Positions 1 to 7,900 of a stretch of 18,106 nt of DNA are shown here, piece after piece. The first letter of the stretch is position 1, and each line of letters begins with the position of its first letter. The stretch is taken from positions 1 to 18,106 of the forward strand of contig DATDYA010000050.1 in assembly GCA_035289165.1 (NCBI GenBank), given 5' to 3'. The position numbers were made by a program, and so were the translations under genes. Under the pieces are notes generated by a model. It had not been told where the DNA came from. It made no database searches and was given only the letters and a program-made list of their open reading frames with translations. The DNA comes from DATDYA01 sp035289165. GTDB taxonomy: Bacteria; Patescibacteriota; Patescibacteriia; Magasanikbacterales; GWA2-37-8.

Positions 1-1
1 A

Positions 2-505
2 AGCGAAAATTGGCAAAAGATTGTTACAAACAATTTTGATAAGCACCCCTTCCGCCCATGGGAGGGTTGGAAGTTTGAGGGAGGGGTGAAATCGCTTGGC
101 GAGCCAGTAGAAGAAGTTAAAATTAAGTACGACCCAGTTTGGGGATATAATGCCGGGTGGAAGTATGTTCCAACGACAGAAAAATTTGTACGGTATGTAA
201 ATAATATTAAGCATTTAGACTATAATGGCAATGAAATTTTGGCTGATAATGTCGTCGTCCAAACGGTAAAGATAAAGACGATTGATGATTATGGCCGTCA
301 GGCCATTACCACTGTTGGTGAAGGGGATATGTTTATATTAAAAAACGGCTATCGAGTCGATGGCCGTTGGAAAAAAGAAAGTTTAGTTTCGCGGACAAGA
401 TTCTATGATAAAGCGGGGCAGGAGCTAACTTTGTTGCCAGGAAAAACTTGGGTGCAAATCGTTGCCGCGAGCACCGTTATTGAGACGACTGGGGTGAATG
501 AATAG
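2..505 (+). CDS. DUF3048 (YerB-like) protein, C-terminal part only
   Basis: The reading frame is open from the first bases of the window to the stop at 503-505, so this is the 3' end of a gene that begins upstream; the GTG at 86 is just an internal valine codon. About 167 residues are visible. They match my memory of the C-terminal domain of DUF3048/YerB proteins: a tryptophan-rich start, an R-Y-V-N-N...H-L-D pattern, then D-N-V-V-V-Q, a G-x-G-D-M-F-I-L-K-N-G segment, W-K-K, and a closing L-P-G-K-T-W-V-Q-I-V motif. The family is usually an extracytoplasmic lipoprotein of unknown biochemical role; the N-terminal signal and first domain are outside the window. It converges on prmC and overlaps it by 29 bases, and a strong terminator follows at 523-558. 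The family call is fairly sure; the function is unknown. Confidence 0.8.
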   Translation, partial: SENWQKIVTNNFDKHPFRPWEGWKFEGGVKSLGEPVEEVKIKYDPVWGYNAGWKYVPTTEKFVRYVNNIKHLDYNGNEILADNVVVQTVKIKTIDDYGRQAITTVGEGDMFILKNGYRVDGRWKKESLVSRTRFYDKAGQELTLLPGKTWVQIVAASTVIETTGVNE

Positions 506-1313
506 AGTTAATAATAATCGCTAACCGATCTCGACCAGTAAGATCGGTTTTAATTTTTAGTAGAGCTTCGGGGAATAAAGACGAGGCCAGTTGTTTAACG
601 CCAGAGGATTGCCCTGGGTCTATTTCTAAAAGCAGGGTGGTAGGAAAGGGAAAGGTCGTTGCTTGTTCCAGGAGCTTTTTATAAAGAGACAGCCCATTAG
701 TGGAATCGGCGACTAAAGCTTCATGAGGTTCGTGTTGAATCGAAGGCTCTTTGGCAAATTGTTCACTGGTCAGGTAGGGTAAGTTTGCGGTAATGACAAT
801 GTTTTTAAAGTTGCCTAGTTTGGTGTCAGAGAGCGGGGTCAAAAGATTACCTTGAACAAATTTTATGTTCACCTGATGTAGTTTTGCATTTTTTCTTGCC
901 ACCTTTAGAGCTTTTTTTGAGAGATCAATAGCGATTGTTTGCGGATTAGTGCTTGGGTTTTTTTTTACCTCAACCAAGGCAGAAATAGCGATACAACCAG
1001 AACCAGTTCCAACGTCAATAAACAACGAGTTTTTGCTGTTGTTTAATATTTTGACTACTTCGCCAACCATTAGTTCGGTATCGGGTCGAGGGATGAGAGT
1101 ATGCCGGTTAACTTTAAAACGGAGAGAACAAAATTCTTGTTCATGGATAATATAAGCTAAAGGGATGTTTCGTTTCGCCTGTCTTAAGTAATACCAAAAA
1201 CGTAGGCGTTCAATTGGTGTCGGCCGGTATTCCGGGTGAGAATAAACAAATTCCTTACTTTGGCCAATACTTTTGGCGTAAAGGATATCTTGAAGACGAG
1301 GGTCGATGGTCAT
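477..1313 (-). CDS. prmC: Peptide chain release factor N5-glutamine methyltransferase
   Basis: PrmC (HemK) uses S-adenosylmethionine to methylate the glutamine of the GGQ loop of release factors, which stimulates translation termination. The 278-residue length is usual for the family. Visible marks are the N-terminal helical region, an I-P-R-P-D-T-E motif (residues 74-80), the SAM-binding D-V-G-T-G-S-G (100-106) and the catalytic substrate-glutamine motif N-L-P-Y (177-180), a common variant of NPPY. The C-terminal D-L-T-G-R-D-R is also typical. It starts only 2 bases after prfA, its own substrate, so the two are surely co-transcribed and probably co-translated. No Shine-Dalgarno sequence precedes the ATG. 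Its 3' end overlaps the convergent DUF3048 gene, and I see no - strand terminator after it, so antisense read-through into that gene is likely. Confidence 0.95.
   Translation of the reverse strand: MTIDPRLQDILYAKSIGQSKEFVYSHPEYRPTPIERLRFWYYLRQAKRNIPLAYIIHEQEFCSLRFKVNRHTLIPRPDTELMVGEVVKILNNSKNSLFIDVGTGSGCIAISALVEVKKNPSTNPQTIAIDLSKKALKVARKNAKLHQVNIKFVQGNLLTPLSDTKLGNFKNIVITANLPYLTSEQFAKEPSIQHEPHEALVADSTNGLSLYKKLLEQATTFPFPTTLLLEIDPGQSSGVKQLASSLFPEALLKIKTDLTGRDRLAIIINSIHSPQSSQ
523..558 (+). terminator. Intrinsic terminator of the DUF3048 gene, inside prmC
   Basis: A perfect 9-bp stem (AACCGATCT at 523-531, AGATCGGTT at 541-549) with a 9-base loop is followed by TTTTAATTTTT. It begins 18 bases after the DUF3048 stop codon. 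It lies entirely within the antisense 3' coding part of prmC, over the codons for the conserved D-L-T-G-R-D-R stretch. On the - strand no T-run follows the hairpin, so it should act only on + strand transcription. Confidence 0.75.
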
Positions 1314-1315
1314 TT

Positions 1316-2380
1316 TTAAACCGCGCTTTTTAAGGCCTCGTAGTCGGCAGTTCGAAGGGCGGTGATTATCTCCTCGATGTTACCATCGAGAATGGTTGGG
1401 ATGTTGTTCCAGTTTTGGTGGATGCGGTGATCAGTAATCCGATCTTGGGGATAGTTGTAGGTGCGGATTTTTTCACTCCGATCGCCAGTGCCAATTTGCG
1501 AGAGACGTTGTTCCTTGAGTTCTTTTTGTTTTCTTTCTTGTTCTGCGGCAAATAATCGAGAACGGAGTACGGCCATCGCTTTTTCCTTATTGGCCATTTG
1601 TGATCGTTCATCTTGGCACTGGACCATGGTATTAGTTGGAATGTGTATTATGCGGACAGCTGAATAGGTGGTATTGACACTTTGTCCGCCATGTCCACCA
1701 GCGCAAAAGGTGTCCATGCGTAAATCCTTGGGATCAATTTTAATTTCCGTTTCCTCGACTTCTGGCAGTACAGCGACCGTCGCGGTCGAAGTGTGAATGC
1801 GGCCAGCCTTTTCGGTTTCCGGGACTCGTTGAACCCGGTGGACGCCCATTTCGTATTTCAAATCTTTGTAAACATTGTGGCCGCGAATGGCAAAGATTAT
1901 TTCTTTAAAGCCACCAATGCCGATCCGGTTTTCATCCATGACTTCGGTTTTCCATTTTTGTTTTTCGGCATATTTGGTATACATGCGGTAAAGATTGGCC
2001 GCAAAAAGGGCGGACTCGTCTCCACCCACGCCAGCGCGGATTTCAACAATTACATCTTTTTTATCCAAGGGATTTTCCGGCCGGGTCAACTCTTCCAGCT
2101 CTATTTCTAGCAGGTCTTTTTTTGTTTGCAATTCAGGAATTTCGGCTAGGGCCAATTCTTTAAGTTCGGTGTCGTCTGCACTCCCGGAAATTAGCTCATT
2201 ATCTACTAAATTTTTTTCAATACTTTCTAGTTCTTTAATTTTATCAGCAACACCTCTTAATTCGTTGTATTCTTGCGACACCTTTTTTAATTTGGTCCCA
2301 TCATTAATTACGGCCGGGTCTTGTAAGGCGGCTTCTAAGGTGTTAAATTTATTTTTTATTTGAACGTATTTAGGCAACAT
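1316..2380 (-). CDS. prfA: Peptide chain release factor 1
   Basis: RF1 recognises UAA and UAG stop codons in the ribosomal A site and triggers peptidyl-tRNA hydrolysis. The 354-residue protein has the full family layout: an N-terminal coiled-coil region (about 1-100), the anticodon-mimic tripeptide in P-x-T form (P-E-T, residues 187-189; RF2 would have S-P-F), and the catalytic GGQ at 231-233. The flanks of the GGQ differ from the commonest form: the residue before is H rather than A, and the one after is S rather than H. The D-E-R-S-Q segment follows, as expected. The gene sits between rpmE and prmC on the same strand. The terminator after rpmE suggests it has its own promoter, and a TATAAT lies only 8 bases before the ATG, which has no Shine-Dalgarno site. 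Confidence 0.97.
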   Translation of the reverse strand: MLPKYVQIKNKFNTLEAALQDPAVINDGTKLKKVSQEYNELRGVADKIKELESIEKNLVDNELISGSADDTELKELALAEIPELQTKKDLLEIELEELTRPENPLDKKDVIVEIRAGVGGDESALFAANLYRMYTKYAEKQKWKTEVMDENRIGIGGFKEIIFAIRGHNVYKDLKYEMGVHRVQRVPETEKAGRIHTSTATVAVLPEVEETEIKIDPKDLRMDTFCAGGHGGQSVNTTYSAVRIIHIPTNTMVQCQDERSQMANKEKAMAVLRSRLFAAEQERKQKELKEQRLSQIGTGDRSEKIRTYNYPQDRITDHRIHQNWNNIPTILDGNIEEIITALRTADYEALKSAV

Positions 2381-2388
2381 ATAACAGT

Positions 2389-2394
2389 ATTATA
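2389..2394 (-). promoter_or_regulatory. Candidate -10 box of prfA (possibly leaderless)
   Basis: On the - strand a perfect TATAAT lies at 2394-2389, and the prfA ATG begins at 2380. A start site about 7 bases past the box would leave only about 2 untranslated bases. No good -35 is visible; the expected place overlaps the rpmE terminator hairpin. A TATAGT one half-turn upstream (2399-2394) is an alternative. Weakly supported. Confidence 0.35.
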
Positions 2395-2404
2395 CTATAT
2401 TTGA

Positions 2405-2435
2405 AACTAAAAAACAGACCACAAAGGCCTGTTTT
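2405..2435 (-). terminator. Intrinsic terminator after rpmE
   Basis: Read on the - strand, a 10-bp stem with one G-T pair (AAAACAGGCC pairing with GGTCTGTTTT, 2435-2411) closes a 5-base loop and is followed by a run of six T (the last four belong to the stem). It starts 10 bases after the rpmE stop codon and separates rpmE from prfA. Confidence 0.75.
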
Positions 2436-2445
2436 AATTTCAAAG

Positions 2446-2739
2446 CTAGGCTTCCTTGGTGGTCTTTTTAGCAATTTTCTTAGTTGCCCGAGCAGCCTGT
2501 TTGGCTTTCTTACCTTTGCGTCCAGCGGCCGTAGCGGCAACACGGGCTGCTTTTTCTTGGAATTTTTCAACGCGACGAGCGGTATCAACAAACTTCTGTT
2601 TGCCGGTATAAAAAGGATGGCATTGGCTACAAAGCTCAATACGGATTTCTTTTAAGGTACTGCCGGTTTTAAAGTTATTCCCGCAAGCGCAGGTCACGAC
2701 GGCATCATCATGGTAATCTGGGTGAATTTTGGTTTTCAT
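2446..2739 (-). CDS. rpmE: Large ribosomal subunit protein bL31 with basic C-terminal tail
   Basis: A 97-residue bL31 of the zinc-binding type: four cysteines, C17-x-C19 and C37-x-x-C40, form the expected zinc site, followed by the family motif H-P-F-Y-T-G-K-Q-K-F and D-T-A-R-R-V-E-K-F. The usual bL31 is about 70-80 residues. Here an extra tail of about 30 residues, made almost wholly of A, K, R and T, follows the core and probably contacts rRNA. It is transcribed divergently from rpsB and ends at its own terminator, so it looks monocistronic. No Shine-Dalgarno site is visible before the ATG. Identity is certain; the role of the tail is inference. Confidence 0.96.
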   Translation of the reverse strand: MKTKIHPDYHDDAVVTCACGNNFKTGSTLKEIRIELCSQCHPFYTGKQKFVDTARRVEKFQEKAARVAATAAGRKGKKAKQAARATKKIAKKTTKEA

Positions 2740-2766
2740 AAATAGAAAAATTACTTAAGTGCGGAT

Positions 2767-2795
2767 AGTTTAGTATAAAAAGGGATTTTTGTCAA
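2767..2795 (-). promoter_or_regulatory. Candidate rpmE promoter
   Basis: On the - strand a perfect -35 TTGACA (2795-2790) is followed after 17 bases by TAAACT (2772-2767), four of six matches to the -10 consensus. This would give a leader of about 20 bases before the rpmE ATG. It is back to back with the rpsB promoter. Confidence 0.6.
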
Positions 2796-2809
2796 TATAT
2801 GACCGGGGC

Positions 2810-2838
2810 TTGACAAAAACAGCGGCTTTTTGTATACT
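2810..2838 (+). promoter_or_regulatory. rpsB-tsf promoter
   Basis: A perfect -35 TTGACA (2810-2815), a 17-base spacer and a -10 TATACT (2833-2838) make the best sigma-70-type promoter in the window. The predicted start, near 2845, leaves a leader of about 105 bases before the rpsB ATG. Confidence 0.85.
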
Positions 2839-2868
2839 TTAGCCATTATTTATCACTCATCCATCACT

Positions 2869-2932
2869 TTTGGCTTTTGAGCCAAATACCTTTTCCTCCC
2901 TCGGGACCACTCCCAAGGGTAGGGTGGAGAGG
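2869..2932 (+). promoter_or_regulatory. Structured 5' leader of rpsB (two hairpins)
   Basis: The rpsB leader contains a perfect 7-bp hairpin with a 4-base loop (TTTGGCT 2869-2875, AGCCAAA 2880-2886). A second, imperfect structure runs from 2895 to 2932: an outer CCTC/GAGG pair (2895-2898, 2929-2932) and an inner CCAC-T-CC/GG-GTGG stem (2907-2913, 2922-2927) with a bulged T. It ends just before the AAGGA ribosome binding site. rpsB leaders bound by S2 for autoregulation are known in other bacteria; that this one works so is inference. Confidence 0.55.
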
Positions 2933-2939
2933 CAGTAAT

Positions 2940-2944
2940 AAGGA
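2940..2944 (+). promoter_or_regulatory. Shine-Dalgarno site of rpsB
   Basis: AAGGA ends five bases before the ATG at 2950. It is one of only two good ribosome binding sites in the window, and it fixes the rpsB start. Confidence 0.7.
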
Positions 2945-2949
2945 AAAAT

Positions 2950-3828
2950 ATGGTTAAGTTACCAACTTTGTTGGAAATGTTGCAGGCCGGAGTTCATTTT
3001 GGACATCAACGCGGCCGCTGGCATCCGAAAATGCAGGAATACATTTTTGGAGTACGTAATAACGTACACATTATTGATTTAGAAAAAACTTTGGTGGAGC
3101 TAACTCGTACTTTAGAGTACGTGAAGAATCTTGCGTCAGAAGGCAAGATTATTTTATTTGTCGCGACCAAGCGCCAAGCCCGAGATTTAGTTAAGGCCGC
3201 CGCTTTAGCTTGTGGTATGCCTTTCTTAGTCGAACGTTGGATCGGTGGCATGTTAACTAATTTTGATGAGGTTAAGAAACGTTTGCGTAAGTACAACACC
3301 ATGATGGAAGAAATCCGAAGTGGCGAAATTGAAAAGTATCCCAAACGTGAACAGATTAAAATGAAAAAGGAGGTAGAAAAAATGGAGCGCTATTTGGCAG
3401 GTATTAGAGATTTAGATAAAATGCCTGACGCTTTATATATCGCCGACATGCGGACAGAAAAAACCGCTCTGATCGAAGCGGAAAAAAAGAATGTTACGGT
3501 TGTTAGCGTCTGTGATACCAATGTTAATCCAGAAGATGCGGATTATATTATTCCAGCCAATGACGATGCTGTAAATTCTATCAGACTCATGGCCGACCTC
3601 ATAGCCACCACGGTCAACGAAGGAAAGGCTTTGGCTGAAAAACGTGACGGTGCGGTTCGTGAAGTCAAGAAAATCGTTCCAGTAGCCCCGGAAGTGAAAG
3701 CTGATACAGTAGCGAAGGTTGAAGTAGTAGAGGAACCAGCTAAAAAAGTTACGAAGGCGGTGGAAAAACCAAAAGCAGTTCGAACAGTAAAGACACCTCG
3801 GGTTGCTAAGAAAGAGAAGGAAGTGTAA
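2950..3828 (+). CDS. rpsB: Small ribosomal subunit protein uS2
   Basis: uS2 is an essential late-assembly protein of the 30S subunit. The start L-L-E-M-L-Q-A-G-V-H-F-G-H-Q and the R-W-H-P-K-M...Y-I-F-G-V-R-N segment are diagnostic, as are L-F-V-A-T-K-R-Q-A (residues about 69-77) and E-R-W-I-G-G-M-L-T-N-F. A coiled-coil insertion follows around residues 110-155. After the core (about residue 235) comes a tail of about 55 residues rich in K, A, P, V and E, a low-complexity extension beyond the usual length of about 230-260; the protein totals 292. It has a strong promoter, a structured leader and a clear ribosome binding site, and is followed 40 bases later by tsf, the classical order. Confidence 0.97.
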   Translation: MVKLPTLLEMLQAGVHFGHQRGRWHPKMQEYIFGVRNNVHIIDLEKTLVELTRTLEYVKNLASEGKIILFVATKRQARDLVKAAALACGMPFLVERWIGGMLTNFDEVKKRLRKYNTMMEEIRSGEIEKYPKREQIKMKKEVEKMERYLAGIRDLDKMPDALYIADMRTEKTALIEAEKKNVTVVSVCDTNVNPEDADYIIPANDDAVNSIRLMADLIATTVNEGKALAEKRDGAVREVKKIVPVAPEVKADTVAKVEVVEEPAKKVTKAVEKPKAVRTVKTPRVAKKEKEV

Positions 3829-3868
3829 AATTTAAGGGGTAAATAATTTATTTAATCTTAAAACCATT

Positions 3869-4738
3869 ATGACTATAACTGCGAACGATATCGCCAAACT
3901 GCGCGCTTCAACTGGCGCCGGCATGATGGACTGCAAGAAGGCCTTAGACGAAGCTGAAGGCAATATGGATTTGGCGGCAGAAATATTACGAAAAAAAGGA
4001 ATTGTAAAAGCGGCTAAGCGCGCGGATAAGATTGCGGCCGAAGGGCTAGTATATGGCCAGGCACTTGAAGGTAATAAAGTAGGCGCTTTAGTAGAAGTTA
4101 ACTCGGAAACAGATTTTGTTGCTAAGAGTGAAGATTTTGTTAATTTTGTTAAAGTATTGGCTGAAACCGTGGCGAAGAATAATCCAAGCGATTTGGATAA
4201 TCTTCAAACCTTAAATTTAGCGAGTGGTGAAACTGTCGCTGAAGCTTTGAATACTCTCACTGTAAAAATTGGTGAGAAAATTAATATTCGTCGGTTTGAA
4301 CGCTACGAAGGTGTGGTAGTGGGGTTGTATTTACACGGTGCTAAGATCGGCGTCTTAATTGAACTAGAGGGGGGGGGCGTGAATACAGCGAACGATTTAG
4401 CTATGCACATTGCGGCGTCAAACCCTAAATGTTTGGACCGTACGATGGTTTCCCAAGTTGATCTAGATAAGGAAAAAGAAATCGCCAGTGCTCAATTACG
4501 CGAGCAGGGTAAGCCAGAAAATATCATTGAGAACATTTTGAAGGGTAAGATGGAAAAATATTACGAAGAGAACTGTTTAGTTGACCAGATCTTTATTAAA
4601 GATGAGACTTTAAAAGTGAAAGATCTGTTAGTAAAAAATGGTGCGTCAATAAAGCGATATGTCCGGTTTGAATTAGGTGAAGGCATTGAAAAAGGTGGTT
4701 GTGATTTCGTCGCCGAGGTCCAGGCGCAACTGAAGTAA
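3869..4738 (+). CDS. tsf: Translation elongation factor Ts
   Basis: EF-Ts is the nucleotide exchange factor of EF-Tu. The protein has the UBA-like N-terminal domain (L-R-A-S-T-G-A-G-M-M-D-C-K-K-A-L, residues 11-26) and the conserved T-D-F-V (81-84) that inserts into EF-Tu. The dimerisation core that follows includes M-H-I-A-A-S-N-P. At 289 residues it is of ordinary length. It is second in the rpsB operon and ends at a terminator at 4765-4800. There is no Shine-Dalgarno site in the 40-base gap; an AAGGGG lies about 30 bases too far upstream, so initiation may depend on the AT-rich gap. A run of nine G at 4369-4377 stays in frame and encodes a Gly-Gly-Gly after the L-E of the core. Confidence 0.97.
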   Translation: MTITANDIAKLRASTGAGMMDCKKALDEAEGNMDLAAEILRKKGIVKAAKRADKIAAEGLVYGQALEGNKVGALVEVNSETDFVAKSEDFVNFVKVLAETVAKNNPSDLDNLQTLNLASGETVAEALNTLTVKIGEKINIRRFERYEGVVVGLYLHGAKIGVLIELEGGGVNTANDLAMHIAASNPKCLDRTMVSQVDLDKEKEIASAQLREQGKPENIIENILKGKMEKYYEENCLVDQIFIKDETLKVKDLLVKNGASIKRYVRFELGEGIEKGGCDFVAEVQAQLK

Positions 4739-4764
4739 ATAATCGGTTGATACAGTCTTTAAAT

Positions 4765-4800
4765 AAAATCTCACATCGTAAAAGATGTGGGATTTTTTAT
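4765..4800 (+). terminator. Intrinsic terminator of the rpsB-tsf operon
   Basis: A long stem pairs 4765-4777 with 4784-4796 (one T-G pair) around a 6-base GTAAAA loop; the T-run of six overlaps its 3' arm. It starts 27 bases after the tsf stop. Confidence 0.85.
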
Positions 4801-4844
4801 CCACATTTATGTTCGATTTTGATATAGCCGTTTCGAGTAGAACG

Positions 4845-4853
4845 TGTTATAAT
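4845..4853 (+). promoter_or_regulatory. Extended -10 promoter of the surface-protein gene
   Basis: TGTTATAAT is a perfect extended -10 element (TG at 4845-4846, TATAAT at 4848-4853). No good -35 lies at the usual distance, as is common with extended -10 promoters. The predicted start is near 4860, giving a leader of about 23 bases before the ATG at 4883. Confidence 0.65.
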
Positions 4854-4882
4854 GTACTCACTTTTAGTCTAGAAATTTAGCT

Positions 4883-4918
4883 ATGAGGGAAATGAGAACT
4901 TTTTTTGGACATTTTTAG
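4883..4918 (+). other. Out-of-frame start and signal-sequence region of the surface protein
   Basis: An ATG at 4883 opens a frame that reads M-R-E-M-R-T-F-F-G-H-F and stops at TAG 4916-4918. Inside it is a run of seven T (4900-4906). Adding one T there, or a -1 slip on T-TTT-TTT, joins this frame to the long frame that follows. The joined start has a short basic N-terminus, then T-F-F-W-T-F-L-A-L-V-L and a hydrophobic stretch ending in V-E-A, a textbook signal sequence or membrane anchor. I therefore take 4883 (or the ATG at 4892) as the natural start. Whether the break is an assembly error, a mutation or programmed slippage cannot be told from one sequence. Confidence 0.7.
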
Positions 4919-4926
4919 CTTTAGTA

Positions 4927-7900
4927 TTGATTTCAACCACAGTGGTTGTTTTTTTTGATCGACAAAATGTTGAAGCGGGAGCGGGAGAAAGCTTGACTCT
5001 ATTGCCAGCGAGTAGTGGCACAGATAACTTAATCGGGGCGACCAATACTTCTTGGGTTTTTACTGCCACAACCACCGCAGAATTGGCGCGCGGGGACGTT
5101 TTGCAGTTTGTTTTTCCTGATGTAGTCGGTACAGATTTCGACTTGTCAAATATTTCAATAACCGCGACCAGCGGGATAGAATTTTATTCGGGTTTAGGAA
5201 GCACTTTGTCTAATCTTTACACTAGCAATGCTTCCTTTGAAAGTGCAACTAGCTCTTGGGATATCGCCGGAGGAGGTGTTTATTCTGTCACCCCCACGAC
5301 AACAGCTTATAATGGCAGTATGGCACTTGAACTCTATGCCGAAACGGATGGATATTTATATTTTACTAATATAGTATCCGGGGTAGCTACGGGGACTGAT
5401 TACACTTTTAGTGTTTATGCTAAGGGGGCCGTGGGGAATGAACAGTTATTTTTTATGGTTGATGCCAATGAAGCCGATTGCCTCGGTGGTCTGGTCTCAC
5501 ATTATAATTTTACAAGCAGTACTTGGACTTGTGCCAGTAGTCCAGATTTTAAAATTTTTGCTGGTTTAACTACGGAATTCGCTCGTTACACGGTAACGGT
5601 GCCTTCCCATGTCCTTTCTGATGTTCTGCATACCGGCTTTGGTATATTTGGTCCGGGGACAGTTGTGATTGACGCTGTCCAAATTGAAGAAGCGAGTTCA
5701 GCCACAGCCTTTAATTTAGGGGGCACCACTTCTGATACACCAGGGATAGTAGTGGGGGGGACAGGGGATTTAGTGGTCGCCGGAATGGTAAACACAACTA
5801 CACCGTCGGGGACGAATTTTTCCGTTACTTTCGGTGGTATAAGTAACCCAAGCGGAACTTTGATTGATTTAAGCAACTTGTCTTGGACAGTAAAGGCTGG
5901 TACGCCAGCGAGTACTGTTAATTTACCAGGGGCGTTTTCCGGAGCCGATAAAATAAACGAAACTTCGACAGAGTCAGTAACGCGAGCGGGAAGTAATCTG
6001 GTGGCAAATGATAATGAGGGCGTGACCGCGAGTTCGGCCTATATCTCTTCCAGTAATGTTAATTATACCTATGTTTTTCAAGCGACAAGCAGTGTTCCGG
6101 TGGGAGGGAAGGTAGTTTTAAATTTTCCAACTGCTTATGACCTAGGTAGTGTCACGGTTAACTTGAGCCAACAAATAAGTAGCCTGTCTTCAACTACGAT
6201 TGCTTCATTTGCGACTAGTACGGGCGCGGATGCCAAACAGGTAATTTTAACGACGGCCGGTGAAGAAACTAGTGCTGGGAGTGTGATTACCGTGACGATT
6301 GGGGGGATTACTAATCCGTCTACGGCGACAACATATTCTCCTTTTTATGTTTATACGACCAAAACTAACAGTGGTTTGTTGGATGGCGCTGTCACCCTGG
6401 GCGATTCTACGAATTATGGGCCGTTAACTATCAGCTTGCCCATGCCCGGGGCGCCAACCTCTTTTGTGACGACAACAGTTAGCGCGACGGCGATTGGTTG
6501 GTCGTGGGCGGATAATTCGAGCGGTGAAATCCAGGAAGATAATTTTATCTTGGATTATATTTTGTCTAGTGGCAGTTTTCCCGGTACAACCTCAACAGTC
6601 GTTCAAGATGCCACTTCGACATCAGTTAGTTCCTTGATTCCTAACACCAGTTATCAGTTTAGAATCGCGGCGGAAAATACCCATGGTACTTCTGGCTATG
6701 CCACTTCTAGCGCCGAATACACAGCGGCGGCTGTGCCGTTAACCGTAACGGGCGTGGCCAATGGTCAGACTAGTCTAATTGTGACTTGGGGTGCTAATAG
6801 CAACCCAACTAGCACAGTTTATGAATTGTACAACGCCGGAGTCGACACCAGTATCGCGACAACCACTCTTACTACTTATACTGTTACTGGTCTAACGGCG
6901 GCGACGGCCTATACTTTTAAAGTTCGAGCTTTATATAACAGCGATAGTACCACATGGTCGGCTTTTGCAACTACTTCTACAGAGGTAACGACTGATTCTA
7001 TTAGCACGTCAGTAGAAACGACTTTAGGTACAACTGTTTCTACCACTTTTCAATTCACCGGGGGCACAGAACACACGGTTACTTTAAATAGTGTCGTAGA
7101 AGGCGTGAGTGCCAATTTAACAATTGCTTCAACTCCAGTTACGCAAGATTTTTCTGAAGGTGTAGCGGATAATATAGATAGCGATGGCAATGGAGCCGAT
7201 GATATGACAGTAACAGCGAGCGACATCACCGCGACCGGCGCCACTATTGCCTTGGCCTTGTATACTCCTCCGGTAGTTGATACACCAGCACCAAGTAGCG
7301 GAGGGGGTGGCGGTTCAGTTGCGGTCAGCGCTCCAATACTTGGTATTGCGCCAGTTACTTATAGTTCGGCTATCGATGCGAATAATATTATTTTATTTTT
7401 CAACGTTTCAAATGCTACACAAGTCGCTATTTCAGATAACTCTAGTTTTGTGGGAAGTTCTTGGCAAACTTACCAAACTCAAAAAAGCGTATTAGTAAAC
7501 CCAGGTGAAACAACTAAAATTTTATACATAAAATTTCGTTCCAGTAGTGGTGGAGAGACAGCTGTACAGAGTCTAATTGTGCAAGTTAACTCCAATGTTG
7601 TTTCTCCTGTTCCCGCGGTGGCCGATTTGTCTGGGTTGGCAAAAGTCGATGTCACTTCTTTGGTTAAAATATCAGGTATCAACAGACAGAGTTTTGTCCA
7701 AGGTGAGTATTTAAGCTTCAAGTACTACTTTATTAATAATACTGGTAAGATGTTGCCACTTAAGGTAACTAGAAATTTAGTTAATAAAGCCGGTAAAACT
7801 GTTTTAGTTTCAAATGCGACAGCCGGTTTGCGCAGTGGTGGTAAGTTTTCTCGTTCGGTTAATCAAAATTTTTCTACTCGTTTGCCCCCAGGTATTTACA

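Noticed and set aside
86..505. A complete 139-residue gene starting at GTG 86
   Set aside because: The frame is open back to the first bases of the window and the upstream residues fit the DUF3048 C-terminal domain, so it is a 5'-truncated gene.
1995..2363. A serine-rich open frame on the + strand opposite prfA
   Set aside because: It is the complement of a clear prfA coding sequence, with biased serine/leucine composition and no recognisable motif.
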